Below, one piece after another: positions 16,483 to 24,179 of a stretch of 40,407 nucleotides of DNA. This DNA comes from Microvirga tunisiensis. GTDB lineage: Bacteria > Pseudomonadota > Alphaproteobacteria > Rhizobiales > Beijerinckiaceae. The first letter of the stretch is position 1, and every line of letters starts with the position of its first letter. The position numbers were made by a program, and so were the translations under genes. The stretch lies in assembly GCF_009296175.1 (NCBI RefSeq), contig NZ_VOSK01000042.1:1-40407 (forward strand). Reading direction: 5' to 3'. Under the pieces are notes generated by a model. The model saw nothing but the letters and a program-made list of their open reading frames with translations. It was not told the origin of the DNA and ran no database searches.

Positions 16483-16716
16483 TCAGTTTCCGCGATTGAC
16501 TGCCTGTACGCGCTGATCCGCTGGCGCAGCATCCGTGGGATACCCTCCGGCGACCGGACGCCCATCCGACAGCCTGACGAGGGCTGCGACTGTGTCCGAT
16601 TCCCATCCGCTCCACAGCAGGGCGCATGCGCCGACGATCTCGTACTCGTCCACGCCGTAGGTAGTCCGTACGTACTCTGCGAGGCTTTTTTTCTCGTCCG
16701 GCGACAGCGTCGTCAT
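16483..16716 (-). CDS. small hypothetical protein
   Basis: A 77-residue protein (MTTLSPDEKKSLAEYVRTTY...) with a helical N-terminus and a Trp-containing helix (LLWSGWESDTVAALVRL). ATG 16714-16716 is preceded by AGGAGGT at good spacing. A GTG six bases earlier overlaps the stop of the phosphoesterase gene. Either start means tight coupling to that gene. No family recognised. Confidence 0.65.
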   Translation of the reverse strand: MTTLSPDEKKSLAEYVRTTYGVDEYEIVGACALLWSGWESDTVAALVRLSDGRPVAGGYPTDAAPADQRVQAVNRGN

Positions 16717-16718
16717 CG

Positions 16719-17522
16719 TCACCTCCTCGGGACCGTGACAACTAGCCCGGGTTTGAACGCGGGGTTTTCGTTCCGGTACCCGCGCGGATTACAGACGATC
16801 CAGGTCTCGCCGACAGTGTATGCCGTCGAATGATGCACGTGTCCGTGGACCCAGAGTTCCGGCTGGTGATCCCAAATGGTTGAGGACAGGTCACTCGCGA
16901 AAGCCGGATTCAGAGGACTGCCATCGTACTGACGATCGATCGAGGCCGGGTGCGGTGCATGGTGCGTGACGACGACAGTCGGCCCATCGTGCCCCTTGCG
17001 CAGGGCAGAGTGGATGAACGCGCGAGACCGACGATTCGCGGTGAGTGCGTGCTCCGGCTGCCACCTCTCGAGCATGTCATCCTCGATCGCGATGGCGGTG
17101 TGATCCATCAGACGACTGCCGGCCATGTTCATCGCGTGGGCGATGTCGAGGTCGCGCTGCCTTCCAGAGATCGGCTCGGCGCCGAGGGCGTAGTCCGTCC
17201 AGAGGGTGCTGCCGATAAAGCGGACGCCACCGACGTGCGCGACGTCATCGTTAAGCAAGCAGACACCATCGACGGACGCGGCGGCTGCGCGTCCGCGCTT
17301 CATGCAGCCGGCGACCGATCCGCCGTAGTACTCGTGATTTCCAGGCACAAAAATGACGGGCATGTGGGGGGCGATATGATCCGCCAGCCACTGCACCGAC
17401 TGCCAGATCGGGCGATGGATGTCCCCGGCACAGACGGCGACGTCCGCGTCGGGGAAGGTCAGGAAGGACTCGGCCTCGGGATGGGCGTCGAGGTGAAGGT
17501 CAGAGAAGATCCAGAGCCTCAT
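16719..17522 (-). CDS. calcineurin-like metallophosphoesterase
   Basis: A 267-residue cytoplasmic phosphoesterase with the full dinuclear-metal signature: Asp8/His10 (FSDLHLD), Asp34 (CAGDIH), Asn62/His63 (VPGNHEYY), VVVTHHAPH, and WVHGHVHHS. The family hydrolyses phosphomono- or diesters including nucleotides, nucleic acids and phosphoproteins, so the substrate is not predictable. The product is about the normal length of the single-domain family. It lies inside the operon after the zinc-ribbon gene (6-base gap) and overlaps the next small gene. Its co-occurrence with the AAA+ ATPase suggests a joint function, which is inference. Confidence 0.88.
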   Translation of the reverse strand: MRLWIFSDLHLDAHPEAESFLTFPDADVAVCAGDIHRPIWQSVQWLADHIAPHMPVIFVPGNHEYYGGSVAGCMKRGRAAAASVDGVCLLNDDVAHVGGVRFIGSTLWTDYALGAEPISGRQRDLDIAHAMNMAGSRLMDHTAIAIEDDMLERWQPEHALTANRRSRAFIHSALRKGHDGPTVVVTHHAPHPASIDRQYDGSPLNPAFASDLSSTIWDHQPELWVHGHVHHSTAYTVGETWIVCNPRGYRNENPAFKPGLVVTVPRR

Positions 17523-17528
17523 GATCGC

Positions 17529-17921
17529 TCACCCCCTGTAGTCCACGTGCTCGTCACAGCGCACAGTGAGCCAGCCTGAGTTGCGCAGCCGTCCCCGTCC
17601 GCCACAGACGTCACAGGTGATTTCAGAAGCGTTCTCGGCGCTGTCGATGAGCGCATCAACGCGGTCATTTCCATTGAAAACGTGGCACCTTAACGTACCC
17701 AGCTTCTCCTTGATCTGGGTTACTTGGAAATCCTGCCTCTCCTCGTCTGACAAAGTCGCCGCCATGCGTTGGAGCAGGTCGTCAAGCAGAAAACGCCAGC
17801 CCCCGCCACATTCGAAACTCAAGCCGTGTCGGCCACCCATCCATCCGAAGCGCTCGTTCAATTCTTCGCGCCAGGTGCTGTCCTTGATCTGATCTGCGCT
17901 CAACAAGATCCTCTCCCTCAA
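17529..17921 (-). CDS. zinc-ribbon-like hypothetical protein
   Basis: About 130 residues. The C-terminus has CDVCGGRGRLRNSGWLTVRC followed by DEH, giving a C-x2-C...C-x2-H metal site. Upstream is FQVTQIKEKLGTLRCHV, a combination I recognise from a widespread phage/plasmid hypothetical family (IKEKFGTLRFY...CEVCG-x-PG-x-L). No function is known for it. The start is uncertain: the TTG at 17919-17921 overlaps the ATPase stop codon in a TTGA arrangement, while further TTG codons lie 15-20 bases downstream after AGGGAGAGG. Translational coupling to the ATPase is likely. Confidence 0.72.
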   Translation of the reverse strand: MRERILLSADQIKDSTWREELNERFGWMGGRHGLSFECGGGWRFLLDDLLQRMAATLSDEERQDFQVTQIKEKLGTLRCHVFNGNDRVDALIDSAENASEITCDVCGGRGRLRNSGWLTVRCDEHVDYRG

Positions 17922-19498
17922 TTCCTCGATGAAAACTTCGGCCGCGCGTCGAGCACGACCTCGACGAGCTTTTGCAGGTTGCGGATGCTCACGGTGTCCC
18001 CGCACGCCCGCTGGATTGCGTCCAGCTCCTCCCCGTCGAGGGGTGGCTCAGACCACTCCTCCCAAATCCCGCGCTCACGGAGCAGATCGCGGAGCACGCC
18101 GTTGGCGAGCGCGGGGATGTGTTCCCTGGAAGGCAGCGGCACCCGCAGTACCCGCAGGCGGTTCCGCAGTGGCCCCGGGATGCCCTTCAGGTCGTTGGCC
18201 GTGAAAAGCCAAATCACGTGGGAGAGGTCGACCTCGGCATCGACGTAAGCATCCCTCCAGCGTTTCGCCGTAGATTTCTCTAGCAGGGACAGCAGCGAGT
18301 CATGCATCGAGCCGGCCGTGCTCCTGCCCGCTTTCTCGATCTCGTCTACGAGGATGCCGACATTTGCGATTTCCTCCGCGTGGATGGCCGTGATCGGGAA
18401 GGACGGATGTGACCCTGACCACCGACGGGGAGTGCCGGAGAACGCCTGGTCGGCGGACGTCCCAGCATCATACATCGAGACGGGCACCTGCATTGCGACG
18501 AGGCAGCGGCGAACGAGACACGATTTCCCTGCGCCGGGAGCGCCGACGAGGACGGTTGGGCGCACCCAGGCGGGTTCCCCGGGGCGCAGGTCTTTCAGCA
18601 ACTCCGTGATCACCCCGTGAGCGTGTGGGAATTCTTCCCAGAGCATTTCCCGAGCCATCTGGATCTCATACTTCGACAGGCGCACGAGCGGCAGCGGCTT
18701 GCCGAGGATGGACTCGAGGGCTTTTGCGGCGTCGCGTCCACCGGGGGAAGCCGGCGAGCCAACCGTCGGCAGCACGACCACACCCGCGGCCTCCGGCGGC
18801 TTCGTGGCGCCCATGTCACGAGCCTCGACAGCCTCGGACGGGAACGGTGGTCCCTTGTCCTCGTAGGCGGCGATCCTCTCGTCGATCTCGGCCCTCGCCT
18901 GGGCCATGCGCTTCAGTTTGCGGATGCCTTCCTTCTCGCCGACCCTCACGCCCTGCTCGAAGGCCGTCCGGAAAATGGTCGACCACAGCATCGCGTCGAC
19001 CTGTGCAGCGACCCTGTCGGCATGCCCTGAGGATCCCGAGTGCAGATCGGGTGCGCGCCGGCCGGCCGCGACGGCACCCCATCCGATGGCGGCATTTGAC
19101 GCGGAGCGCAGGCGCTCATGGAGCCTTTCGATCTCCTCGTGATCCCCGATGGATTTCGCCTCGCCGGCATGGCGGTGCAGCCAGTCCGCGATCTCTGCGG
19201 CGAGTGCAGCGTACCGGACAGCCACAGCGTCGATCGCTTCCGGAACCCCGGCGCATGCGCACGCGAGCCACACGTGGTCGTGCCACTCGTGGTCCAGCAT
19301 GTGGAAAAGGTCGCGGCGCCACCGCTCGGCGCTGCGCAGATCCTTCGCCTCGAGCGCTCCGTTGAGGCGATCAAGGAGGGTCACCTCGGCGTCCGAAATG
19401 TTCGCGGAGACCGCTTGCAGGAGAATGTCGCGCGGCTGGTGCGCATCGAGGAACTCGAGCGGGCGCAGCTTCGTGATTCTCTTCAAGGCTTCTTTCAT
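17918..19498 (-). CDS. AAA+ ATPase with long helical N-terminal region
   Basis: A 526-residue protein. Residues 1-~215 are helical with many His/Trp/Glu and no recognised domain. A Pro/Gly-rich linker spans ~215-255. Residues ~290-520 form an AAA+ module: Walker A GAPGAGKS (319-326), Walker B ILVDEIEKA (Asp385/Glu386), sensor-1 Asn435 (WLFTANDL), an arginine finger in PLRNRLRVLRV, and a C-terminal lid helix bundle. The Walker B/sensor region resembles Lon and ClpX-type remodellers, but there is no protease domain. It probably acts as an oligomeric ATP-driven remodeller of a protein or nucleoprotein target. ATG 19496-19498 follows AGAGGTG at 3-5 bases. It sits at the centre of the leftward operon. 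Confidence 0.88.
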   Translation of the reverse strand: MKEALKRITKLRPLEFLDAHQPRDILLQAVSANISDAEVTLLDRLNGALEAKDLRSAERWRRDLFHMLDHEWHDHVWLACACAGVPEAIDAVAVRYAALAAEIADWLHRHAGEAKSIGDHEEIERLHERLRSASNAAIGWGAVAAGRRAPDLHSGSSGHADRVAAQVDAMLWSTIFRTAFEQGVRVGEKEGIRKLKRMAQARAEIDERIAAYEDKGPPFPSEAVEARDMGATKPPEAAGVVVLPTVGSPASPGGRDAAKALESILGKPLPLVRLSKYEIQMAREMLWEEFPHAHGVITELLKDLRPGEPAWVRPTVLVGAPGAGKSCLVRRCLVAMQVPVSMYDAGTSADQAFSGTPRRWSGSHPSFPITAIHAEEIANVGILVDEIEKAGRSTAGSMHDSLLSLLEKSTAKRWRDAYVDAEVDLSHVIWLFTANDLKGIPGPLRNRLRVLRVPLPSREHIPALANGVLRDLLRERGIWEEWSEPPLDGEELDAIQRACGDTVSIRNLQKLVEVVLDARPKFSSRN

Positions 19499-19522
19499 CG
19501 TGCACCTCTGTTGGCAGGGACG

Positions 19523-19541
19523 CCGGACAGGAGGTGTCCGG
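19523..19541 (-). promoter_or_regulatory. hairpin with CCTCC loop before ATPase gene
   Basis: CCGGACA and TGTCCGG form a perfect 7-bp stem. In the leftward transcript the 5-nt loop reads CCUCC, complementary to the purine-rich ribosome-binding site of the ATPase gene about 20 bases downstream. It could modulate translation or processing. No T-run follows, so it is not a classical terminator. Confidence 0.4.
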
Positions 19542-19576
19542 CGGTCAGTCGGCGGGCGTGCTGGGTCGTATGAGCG

Positions 19577-19924
19577 TCACTGCCTGTCCTCCGGGGCGGT
19601 CTCGCCTTGACGTAGGCCGAGGGCGTAGAGGCGGCTGCGCGTACGGGCGTAGCCGCGGGCTTCGTTGATCACCTCGACGTCAGAGGTTTGGGACAGCCGG
19701 AGCTGCGGAATGTGCGGATGGCCTTGGATAAGCCCTACGAGGCTCGGAACCTTCCGCTCAACGACGATCCACTGGTCGATGCTCGGCGCCATCGCCAGTT
19801 CTGCCGGGGACGGATGCTCACCGCGGCGAAGGCGCAGCAGGTCAGCGAGGAGCGCTTCAAGTCGAGCGATCTCCGTGTCGAGGCCGTGGCTGTTTAGCAG
19901 TCCGGACTTTGATGCCATGATCAT
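19577..19924 (-). CDS. tandem small protein, third of three
   Basis: A 115-residue protein. The N-terminal helix DTEIARLEALLADLLRLRRG resembles the second tandem gene (EIRRLETLARDLRRLLRHG). The following AELAMAPSIDQWIVVE...PSLVGL resembles the first (VELALAPTLSHWSIAEGPHLVGI). So the three genes look like diverged duplicates. ATG 19922-19924 overlaps the stop of the gene before it in an ATGA arrangement. A second ATG six bases on is possible. The C-terminal YARTRSRLYALGLRQ has a counterpart in the second gene. No known family. Confidence 0.75.
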   Translation of the reverse strand: MIMASKSGLLNSHGLDTEIARLEALLADLLRLRRGEHPSPAELAMAPSIDQWIVVERKVPSLVGLIQGHPHIPQLRLSQTSDVEVINEARGYARTRSRLYALGLRQGETAPEDRQ

Positions 19925-20250
19925 CAGTGAAGGTCCCTACCGATGCGGCTGTACTCGATCGTTTCCTGACCGAGGCGGTACCAAGCGGTCTCGCTGCGCG
20001 CCACGCCACGCGTGCGGTCGAGCAGCACCAGTGGATCGGTGATCGCAATCATCCCCTGCGTGGATGACATCAGGCACAGACGCTGGTCGAGCGCATAGTC
20101 CCAGTCATGGAGGATGGCTGCCTCATCGCCAAGCAGCGGAGCACCGTGCCTGAGAAGGCGGCGCAGATCGCGGGCCAGCGTCTCAAGGCGCCTGATCTCC
20201 TGCTGTACGAGCGCGGTATCGAATGCCCCGTTGGGCCCGATCCTGATCAT
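19924..20250 (-). CDS. tandem small protein, second of three
   Basis: A 108-residue protein (MIRIGPNGAFDTALVQQEIR...). A leucine/arginine-rich helix is followed by a mixed alpha/beta part (YALDQRLCLMSSTQGMIAIT, LVLLDRTRGVARSE) and a WYRLGQETIEY strand. ATG 20248-20250 overlaps the stop of the first gene (ATGA), and its own stop overlaps the third gene the same way. An upstream in-frame start would overlap the first gene by ~100 bases and is unlikely. Function unknown. Confidence 0.75.
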   Translation of the reverse strand: MIRIGPNGAFDTALVQQEIRRLETLARDLRRLLRHGAPLLGDEAAILHDWDYALDQRLCLMSSTQGMIAITDPLVLLDRTRGVARSETAWYRLGQETIEYSRIGRDLH

Positions 20251-20573
20251 CAGTGGTCCTCCCGTCTCAGAGGAATCCTGCTCTGCTCGCCCAAACAGAC
20301 GGCGCCTCCCGGCGTCATCGCCCACGTGCAATCCCGGGCGAGGCACCAGACATCGAGAGAGACGACTTTGCCTGTCTCGTCGATACCGACCAGATGGGGA
20401 CCTTCAGCGATGGACCAGTGAGAGAGCGTTGGAGCCAGTGCGAGTTCGACGGCGTCCGGCGCCTCGACGTCACCGTCGGCATGGGTTTGCACGAGGTCTG
20501 CGATGAGACTGGATTCGCGAAGCTCGGTAAAATCGAGGGAACGGCGGCGACGCCGACGGTGGGGATTGATCAC
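20250..20573 (-). CDS. tandem small protein, first of three
   Basis: A 107-residue protein with a basic N-terminus (MINPHRRRRRRSLDF). It continues with ESSLIADLVQTHADGDVEAP, then AVELALAPTLSHWSIAEGPH and LVGIDETGKVVSLDVWCLAR, and ends WAMTPGGAVCLGE. It starts at GTG 20571-20573, with AAGGA nine bases upstream. It heads the leftward operon that continues through the AAA+ ATPase. The poly-Arg start could contact nucleic acid, but I recognise no family. Confidence 0.72.
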   Translation of the reverse strand: MINPHRRRRRRSLDFTELRESSLIADLVQTHADGDVEAPDAVELALAPTLSHWSIAEGPHLVGIDETGKVVSLDVWCLARDCTWAMTPGGAVCLGEQSRIPLRREDH

Positions 20574-20693
20574 GAGTGGAAGTCCTTAAATGCAAGCGCG
20601 CTGCCCGACTGATGCGGGCGGTTGAACGATCAACCGATGCGTATGCAGAGGACTTTCATGTGGTCGTGATCTCCCGAGACGCTCAGAGATAAA

Positions 20694-20722
20694 GAGCCCG
20701 CGAACGGCTTGTCAACGGGCTC
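20694..20722 (-). terminator. inverted repeat: terminator of rep genes or promoter of next operon
   Basis: A GAGCCCG/CGGGCTC stem (7 bp, 15-nt loop) followed on the leftward strand by TTTATCT lies about 100 bases past the last rep-operon gene, as an intrinsic terminator would. The loop also contains TTGACA, with TTTATC 16 bases further on, which could serve as a promoter for the three-gene array starting at 20573. Either or both roles are possible. Confidence 0.45.
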
Positions 20723-20818
20723 GGGGAAAAGATCCCACAAAGGACTCGCTGGCTTATAACCGATCGGTCGTAAAAAGTGGACACTGACGACCTTATCACG
20801 AGCGATTGCCGAACCCCG

Positions 20819-21118
20819 TCACTTTTTGAAGACCCGAACCTTCCTGAGTTCGACCCGGGGCACCTCTTCCCGTGGTGTGGAGTAGATGATGGCATCGACC
20901 TTCTCCAAGGTCGCTTGCAGCGCGTCAGCGCTAGCGCGGTCGAAGAGGACGTCACCGATTGGAAAGTGACCGATATTTCCCTTAGTGGCCGCGAACTCGA
21001 TCCGCGCCGGGACGACGACGTTTCCTCTCCAATCCCATTCCTGCACGCGCCGGATGACGGCTTTCAGCTCATCGGTCGACGGGTAGCCCGTTGTCCTTAC
21101 CGTCACGACCTTGCTCAT
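20819..21118 (-). CDS. small protein coupled to replication initiator
   Basis: A 99-residue protein starting MSKVVTVRTTGYPSTDELKA, with two-strand/helix alternation and a basic end (VELRKVRVFKK). ATG 21116-21118 overlaps the initiator stop codon (ATGA), so it should be made together with Rep. I do not recognise a family. A role in copy-number control or as a Rep accessory is an inference from coupling alone. Confidence 0.7.
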   Translation of the reverse strand: MSKVVTVRTTGYPSTDELKAVIRRVQEWDWRGNVVVPARIEFAATKGNIGHFPIGDVLFDRASADALQATLEKVDAIIYSTPREEVPRVELRKVRVFKK

Positions 21119-22815
21119 CGCACCATCTCCACTTCCTCGATCAGAGTTCTGAATTCCTTCTTGAGCCGTGTCACGTCCATCTCGGTCATCGGAAGCTTCC
21201 CAAGCGAGTAAGGAACGTGAACCAATCCGTCGCCGTACTTGACCGTCACTTTCACTGGGGCTTCCTCGTCCCCAGCAAATGTCCGCCTATTGAGGACGTT
21301 GACGAGATCCTCCACATCCGTGGCATCGGCATCGAGGTCGCACCAGACGACGATCTCGGTCACGGGCCCCCCGACACCCATGACCGGAGCGGTGTCGACC
21401 TTCGGCTCGACGACGGGCACTAGGGCGACGGGTTTTCGCTTCTGCCGACGTTTCCGCTCCGGTCCTTGCTGGAAGTCGCGCCACCGATTGTAGCGTGCGA
21501 TCCGAGCCTCGCGCTCAAACCTGCGCCAGCTCTGCCCGATGCCGGTTGAAAGCTTCAGCAGATCAGGGTCTTTCACCTCCTCTACGAGCCAATTCCAAGC
21601 TGCATCCTCAGGACCTTCCTCATCGATGGCCTCGAGCAGGCGCTGTCCGCGAAACTCTCGGGTATTGCGACCGTCGGTAACGGGAACCTCTGTCAGCGCC
21701 TCGTTGATGGCGACCAGCCAACTGTGGAGAACACCGTGGTGGCCGCTGGCAAGACCGTTGTCCCGGGCGAACTTGGACGCCCGCAGCCAGAAGGATTGCG
21801 GCACGCGGAACCGCAGGGCGTCCGGGGCCCCCACGGACCACATCAATTTCGGGTTGAGGCCCTGTTGCGCGACATGATACCGGCGCGGCGGACTGAGCTT
21901 CAGAATGAACTCCCATGCCTCGACCGGAGCACCGCGCTTCTCGGCCCGCGCGACCCCCACCCACTTGACGACGTCCTCGTCGTCCCTCTTCGGCCTCTCA
22001 CCGTCAGCCGGCACGATCTTGAAGCGCCGGACGTGTCTCAGATCCCGAATGGCGGGGTCGACAGCGCGAAGCTTGAGTTGGCCAACCGGTCCGATGAATC
22101 CCAACCACGACCTCATCTGATCGACGGGCACGCGAATCGTGTGCAGGTTGTCCGAATCCTTCGACCATCTCTTCCTCGCCATCGCGAGCGCGAGATTGCG
22201 GTAGAGCCTGATGCCATAGCGGCTCTTCATCATCCCGAGCGGTGCCAGTTCCAGATGGGCGTAGCGGTCCTGAGAGGCCATCAGGATTTGGATTGGCTTT
22301 GGAATAATGTAGTGGATCTCCTCACCGATGTTGTCGGTTTCGGACCACGGAACCAGGAGCTGCACGCCCTCGTATTTGCGGCCACCAGCCACGCCGAAGG
22401 AAACGGTCGTTGACCGCAGCCGCTCGAGCGATGCCTTAAGCCCGCGACGTCGCGCGTTCTCGCCGAGGAGTGACAGCGCGTAGGACGTCGGGATCGAGTA
22501 CTCTGAGCGGTCCATGAGCCTGTCGGTCTGCTCGTACGCATGCGCGACCAGCAGCACGTGTAGCGCTTCATCATCAGCCGTGAGATTGTCCTCGCCGACG
22601 ATCGTTATGTGCTCAAGCATCTCGGCGGGTTGCGGGGACTCGGGTGCGATCTTCGCGAGAGAGGTTCCATCGACAAAAGCACGAGCAAGCTTGCCCCGGG
22701 GCTGCGGACGGAAGTTCCCCTTCTCGGTCCAGTTGTTGTTCCTCGGTGCGATCGCAGCAGCCGCCATCTCGTTCACGGTTCTCGGCTGGTACCTCCTCAA
22801 GTGCCCCATTTTCAT
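21115..22815 (-). CDS. Rep_3-superfamily plasmid replication initiator
   Basis: A 566-residue protein whose first ~300 residues follow the winged-helix initiator pattern of Rep_3 (RepB/RepE/Pi-type) proteins. A helix-rich N-terminus (DDEALHVLLVAHAYEQ, SIPTSYALSLLGEN) precedes the SRYGIRLYRNLALAMA element (~198-212) typical of winged helix 1, with a second winged helix after it. The C-terminal ~250 residues, including a basic patch (RKRRQKRKP), are extra compared with the usual 250-350-residue initiators. The family binds iterons and melts the origin. ATG 22813-22815 is preferred over GTG 22825-22827 because GGGGGA lies 5 bases upstream. The putative origin lies directly upstream. Confidence 0.8.
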   Translation of the reverse strand: MKMGHLRRYQPRTVNEMAAAAIAPRNNNWTEKGNFRPQPRGKLARAFVDGTSLAKIAPESPQPAEMLEHITIVGEDNLTADDEALHVLLVAHAYEQTDRLMDRSEYSIPTSYALSLLGENARRRGLKASLERLRSTTVSFGVAGGRKYEGVQLLVPWSETDNIGEEIHYIIPKPIQILMASQDRYAHLELAPLGMMKSRYGIRLYRNLALAMARKRWSKDSDNLHTIRVPVDQMRSWLGFIGPVGQLKLRAVDPAIRDLRHVRRFKIVPADGERPKRDDEDVVKWVGVARAEKRGAPVEAWEFILKLSPPRRYHVAQQGLNPKLMWSVGAPDALRFRVPQSFWLRASKFARDNGLASGHHGVLHSWLVAINEALTEVPVTDGRNTREFRGQRLLEAIDEEGPEDAAWNWLVEEVKDPDLLKLSTGIGQSWRRFEREARIARYNRWRDFQQGPERKRRQKRKPVALVPVVEPKVDTAPVMGVGGPVTEIVVWCDLDADATDVEDLVNVLNRRTFAGDEEAPVKVTVKYGDGLVHVPYSLGKLPMTEMDVTRLKKEFRTLIEEVEMVR

Positions 22816-22934
22816 TGCATCCCCCACGTCTCTTGTAATGAAATCGTGCGGTGCGGGCGCGAACGGCGCAAGCCGCTTGGTTGCCTATTTGCCACTCGAC
22901 GCAATCTGAAGGGCTCGGCTCACATTACAGGTCC

Positions 22935-23259
22935 GTGAATCGTGCAATGAAATGATTGGGGTTCGGGCAAAAGCGCAACGAAAACATTATGGACGAGCCG
23001 ATGCGGATCAACGAGTTAAGGGTCCAATTGGAGGCGCCCTAACGCCGATTCAGATATGGTAAGGAAGCGGATTCCGTTGGAGTGATGATCTGCTCGTCCC
23101 GTCCAAGGACCGCATCTCCTGCCATACTTTGTGAATCCTTCAACGAAAGGATTCAGCCGCTGGCAAACCCGCAACGAAAAGACTGATGACAGCACCAATG
23201 TTTTCAGTCAGTTAGCCCTGCGTTTTGGCCATCCGCTCGCCTGATTCAGATATGATAAG
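22935..23259. other. putative replication origin: two diverged 196-bp tandem units
   Basis: A module at 22935-22991 recurs at 23131-23188. It begins GTGAATC, contains CAATGAAA or CAACGAAA, and has a second GCAACGAAAA exactly 31 bp later in both copies. GATTCAGATATGGTAAG at 23047 recurs as GATTCAGATATGATAAG at 23243. All matching parts are offset by exactly 196 bp. A further partial motif (TAATGAAATC) lies at 22837. These are iteron-like and adjoin the initiator gene. An AT-rich run near 23339-23352 is a possible unwinding element. No coding sequence is supported anywhere between 22828 and 23737. Confidence 0.65.
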
Positions 23260-23609
23260 AGATCGGTCTCCTCCTGCTGGCGACCTTCGGTTCTCGGAGC
23301 CCCGGGGCATCCTTGAAGGAAGGGACCGCCGCCTGCCGTATTTTTATTGTTTTTCCGTGAATGGGCGCTTCGCGCATGGGCTCAGGTCGAGGCTGACCAG
23401 AGAGTAGTGTCGGTCCTGGACCGTCGCAGGGAACAATTGGCCGCTGTGGCCGGACGGACCGGGGGCCGGCAAGAAGCGGGCCCTTCTTCGAGAGCACGCG
23501 GTAAACCTTGGGATCGTCCGTTGCCGAGGACCGACTGGATCTCCAGCATCCGAACGAGAGGAAGCCGCCAGAGGCGCTGCACGCCTCCCATACGGAGCAA
23601 CACACTTGC

Positions 23610-23677
23610 AGATCGACATGTCGATCTGAAGCACTCCTGCCAGACTCAGGTCTCAGGATAGTAACTCGACATGTCGA
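23610..23677. promoter_or_regulatory. paired TCGACATGTCGA palindromes
   Basis: An 18-bp perfect palindrome at 23610-23627 contains the 12-bp core TCGACATGTCGA. The core recurs at 23666-23677, with centres 53 bp (about five helical turns) apart and 60-130 bases before the 23738 gene. They are likely binding sites for a dimeric regulator or partition-type protein. No cognate protein is identified. Confidence 0.55.
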
Positions 23678-23737
23678 TTTTTACTTGATTCCTTCTCGTT
23701 GGCAACCCATGCATCGTTCTGGGAAAGGAAGCAGACC

Positions 23738-24139
23738 ATGGCAGATTTAGGGGAAAGTGACGCCGGAAGGCTGATGCAGCTCTACAAGGTGCTGGCCACG
23801 AAGGGCGGCACGGAGGGCAAGGCCCTCGCCGACATGACGGAAGAGGAGCTGAGGAGATACAAAACTGAGAGCAAACGCCGCTCGCGCGAGCGACAACGCC
23901 TCGCAGCGAAGTGCGGTTCCCCGGAGCCGACGACCGACAATGTACGGAACGCACTGGCCGACGCTGCCCTCATGATCCTCGCAGCGAATGCCCCGGGGTC
24001 GGCGGAAATCAAGAAGATCCTGTCCATGGTCTTCGCTGGCCGCCCGGGTGTTCCTGGCAAGGTCCAAGCGGACGCATGCAAAGGCAAGATCAAGCCGCGG
24101 ATGATCGTGGTTCATCCGCCGGCTGACGAGGCCCCGTAG
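23738..24139 (+). CDS. small basic hypothetical protein A (paralogue of 26350 gene)
   Basis: A 133-residue protein. A charged helical segment (TEEELRRYKTESKRRSRERQ) leads into PEPTTDNVRNALADAALMIL. The same arrangement, HRERQRKYRERL...HPEADDVQRAIFRAVRTAIL, occurs in the 26350 gene, so the two are probably related. The basic helix could bind nucleic acid, which is inference. ATG 23738 follows AAAGGAAG by 6 bases. The earlier start at 23699 overlaps the palindrome region and is less likely. Paired palindromes lie upstream. Confidence 0.72.
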   Translation: MADLGESDAGRLMQLYKVLATKGGTEGKALADMTEEELRRYKTESKRRSRERQRLAAKCGSPEPTTDNVRNALADAALMILAANAPGSAEIKKILSMVFAGRPGVPGKVQADACKGKIKPRMIVVHPPADEAP

Positions 24140-24179
24140 TCGGTCGTGCTGCGGCGTTTCAATTTTCGGGAGAAGCGTC

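Noticed and set aside
16120..16833. A 237-codon rightward frame across two small leftward genes
   Set aside because: It is Ser/Pro/Arg-rich and antisense to genes with good ribosome-binding sites in a tight operon.
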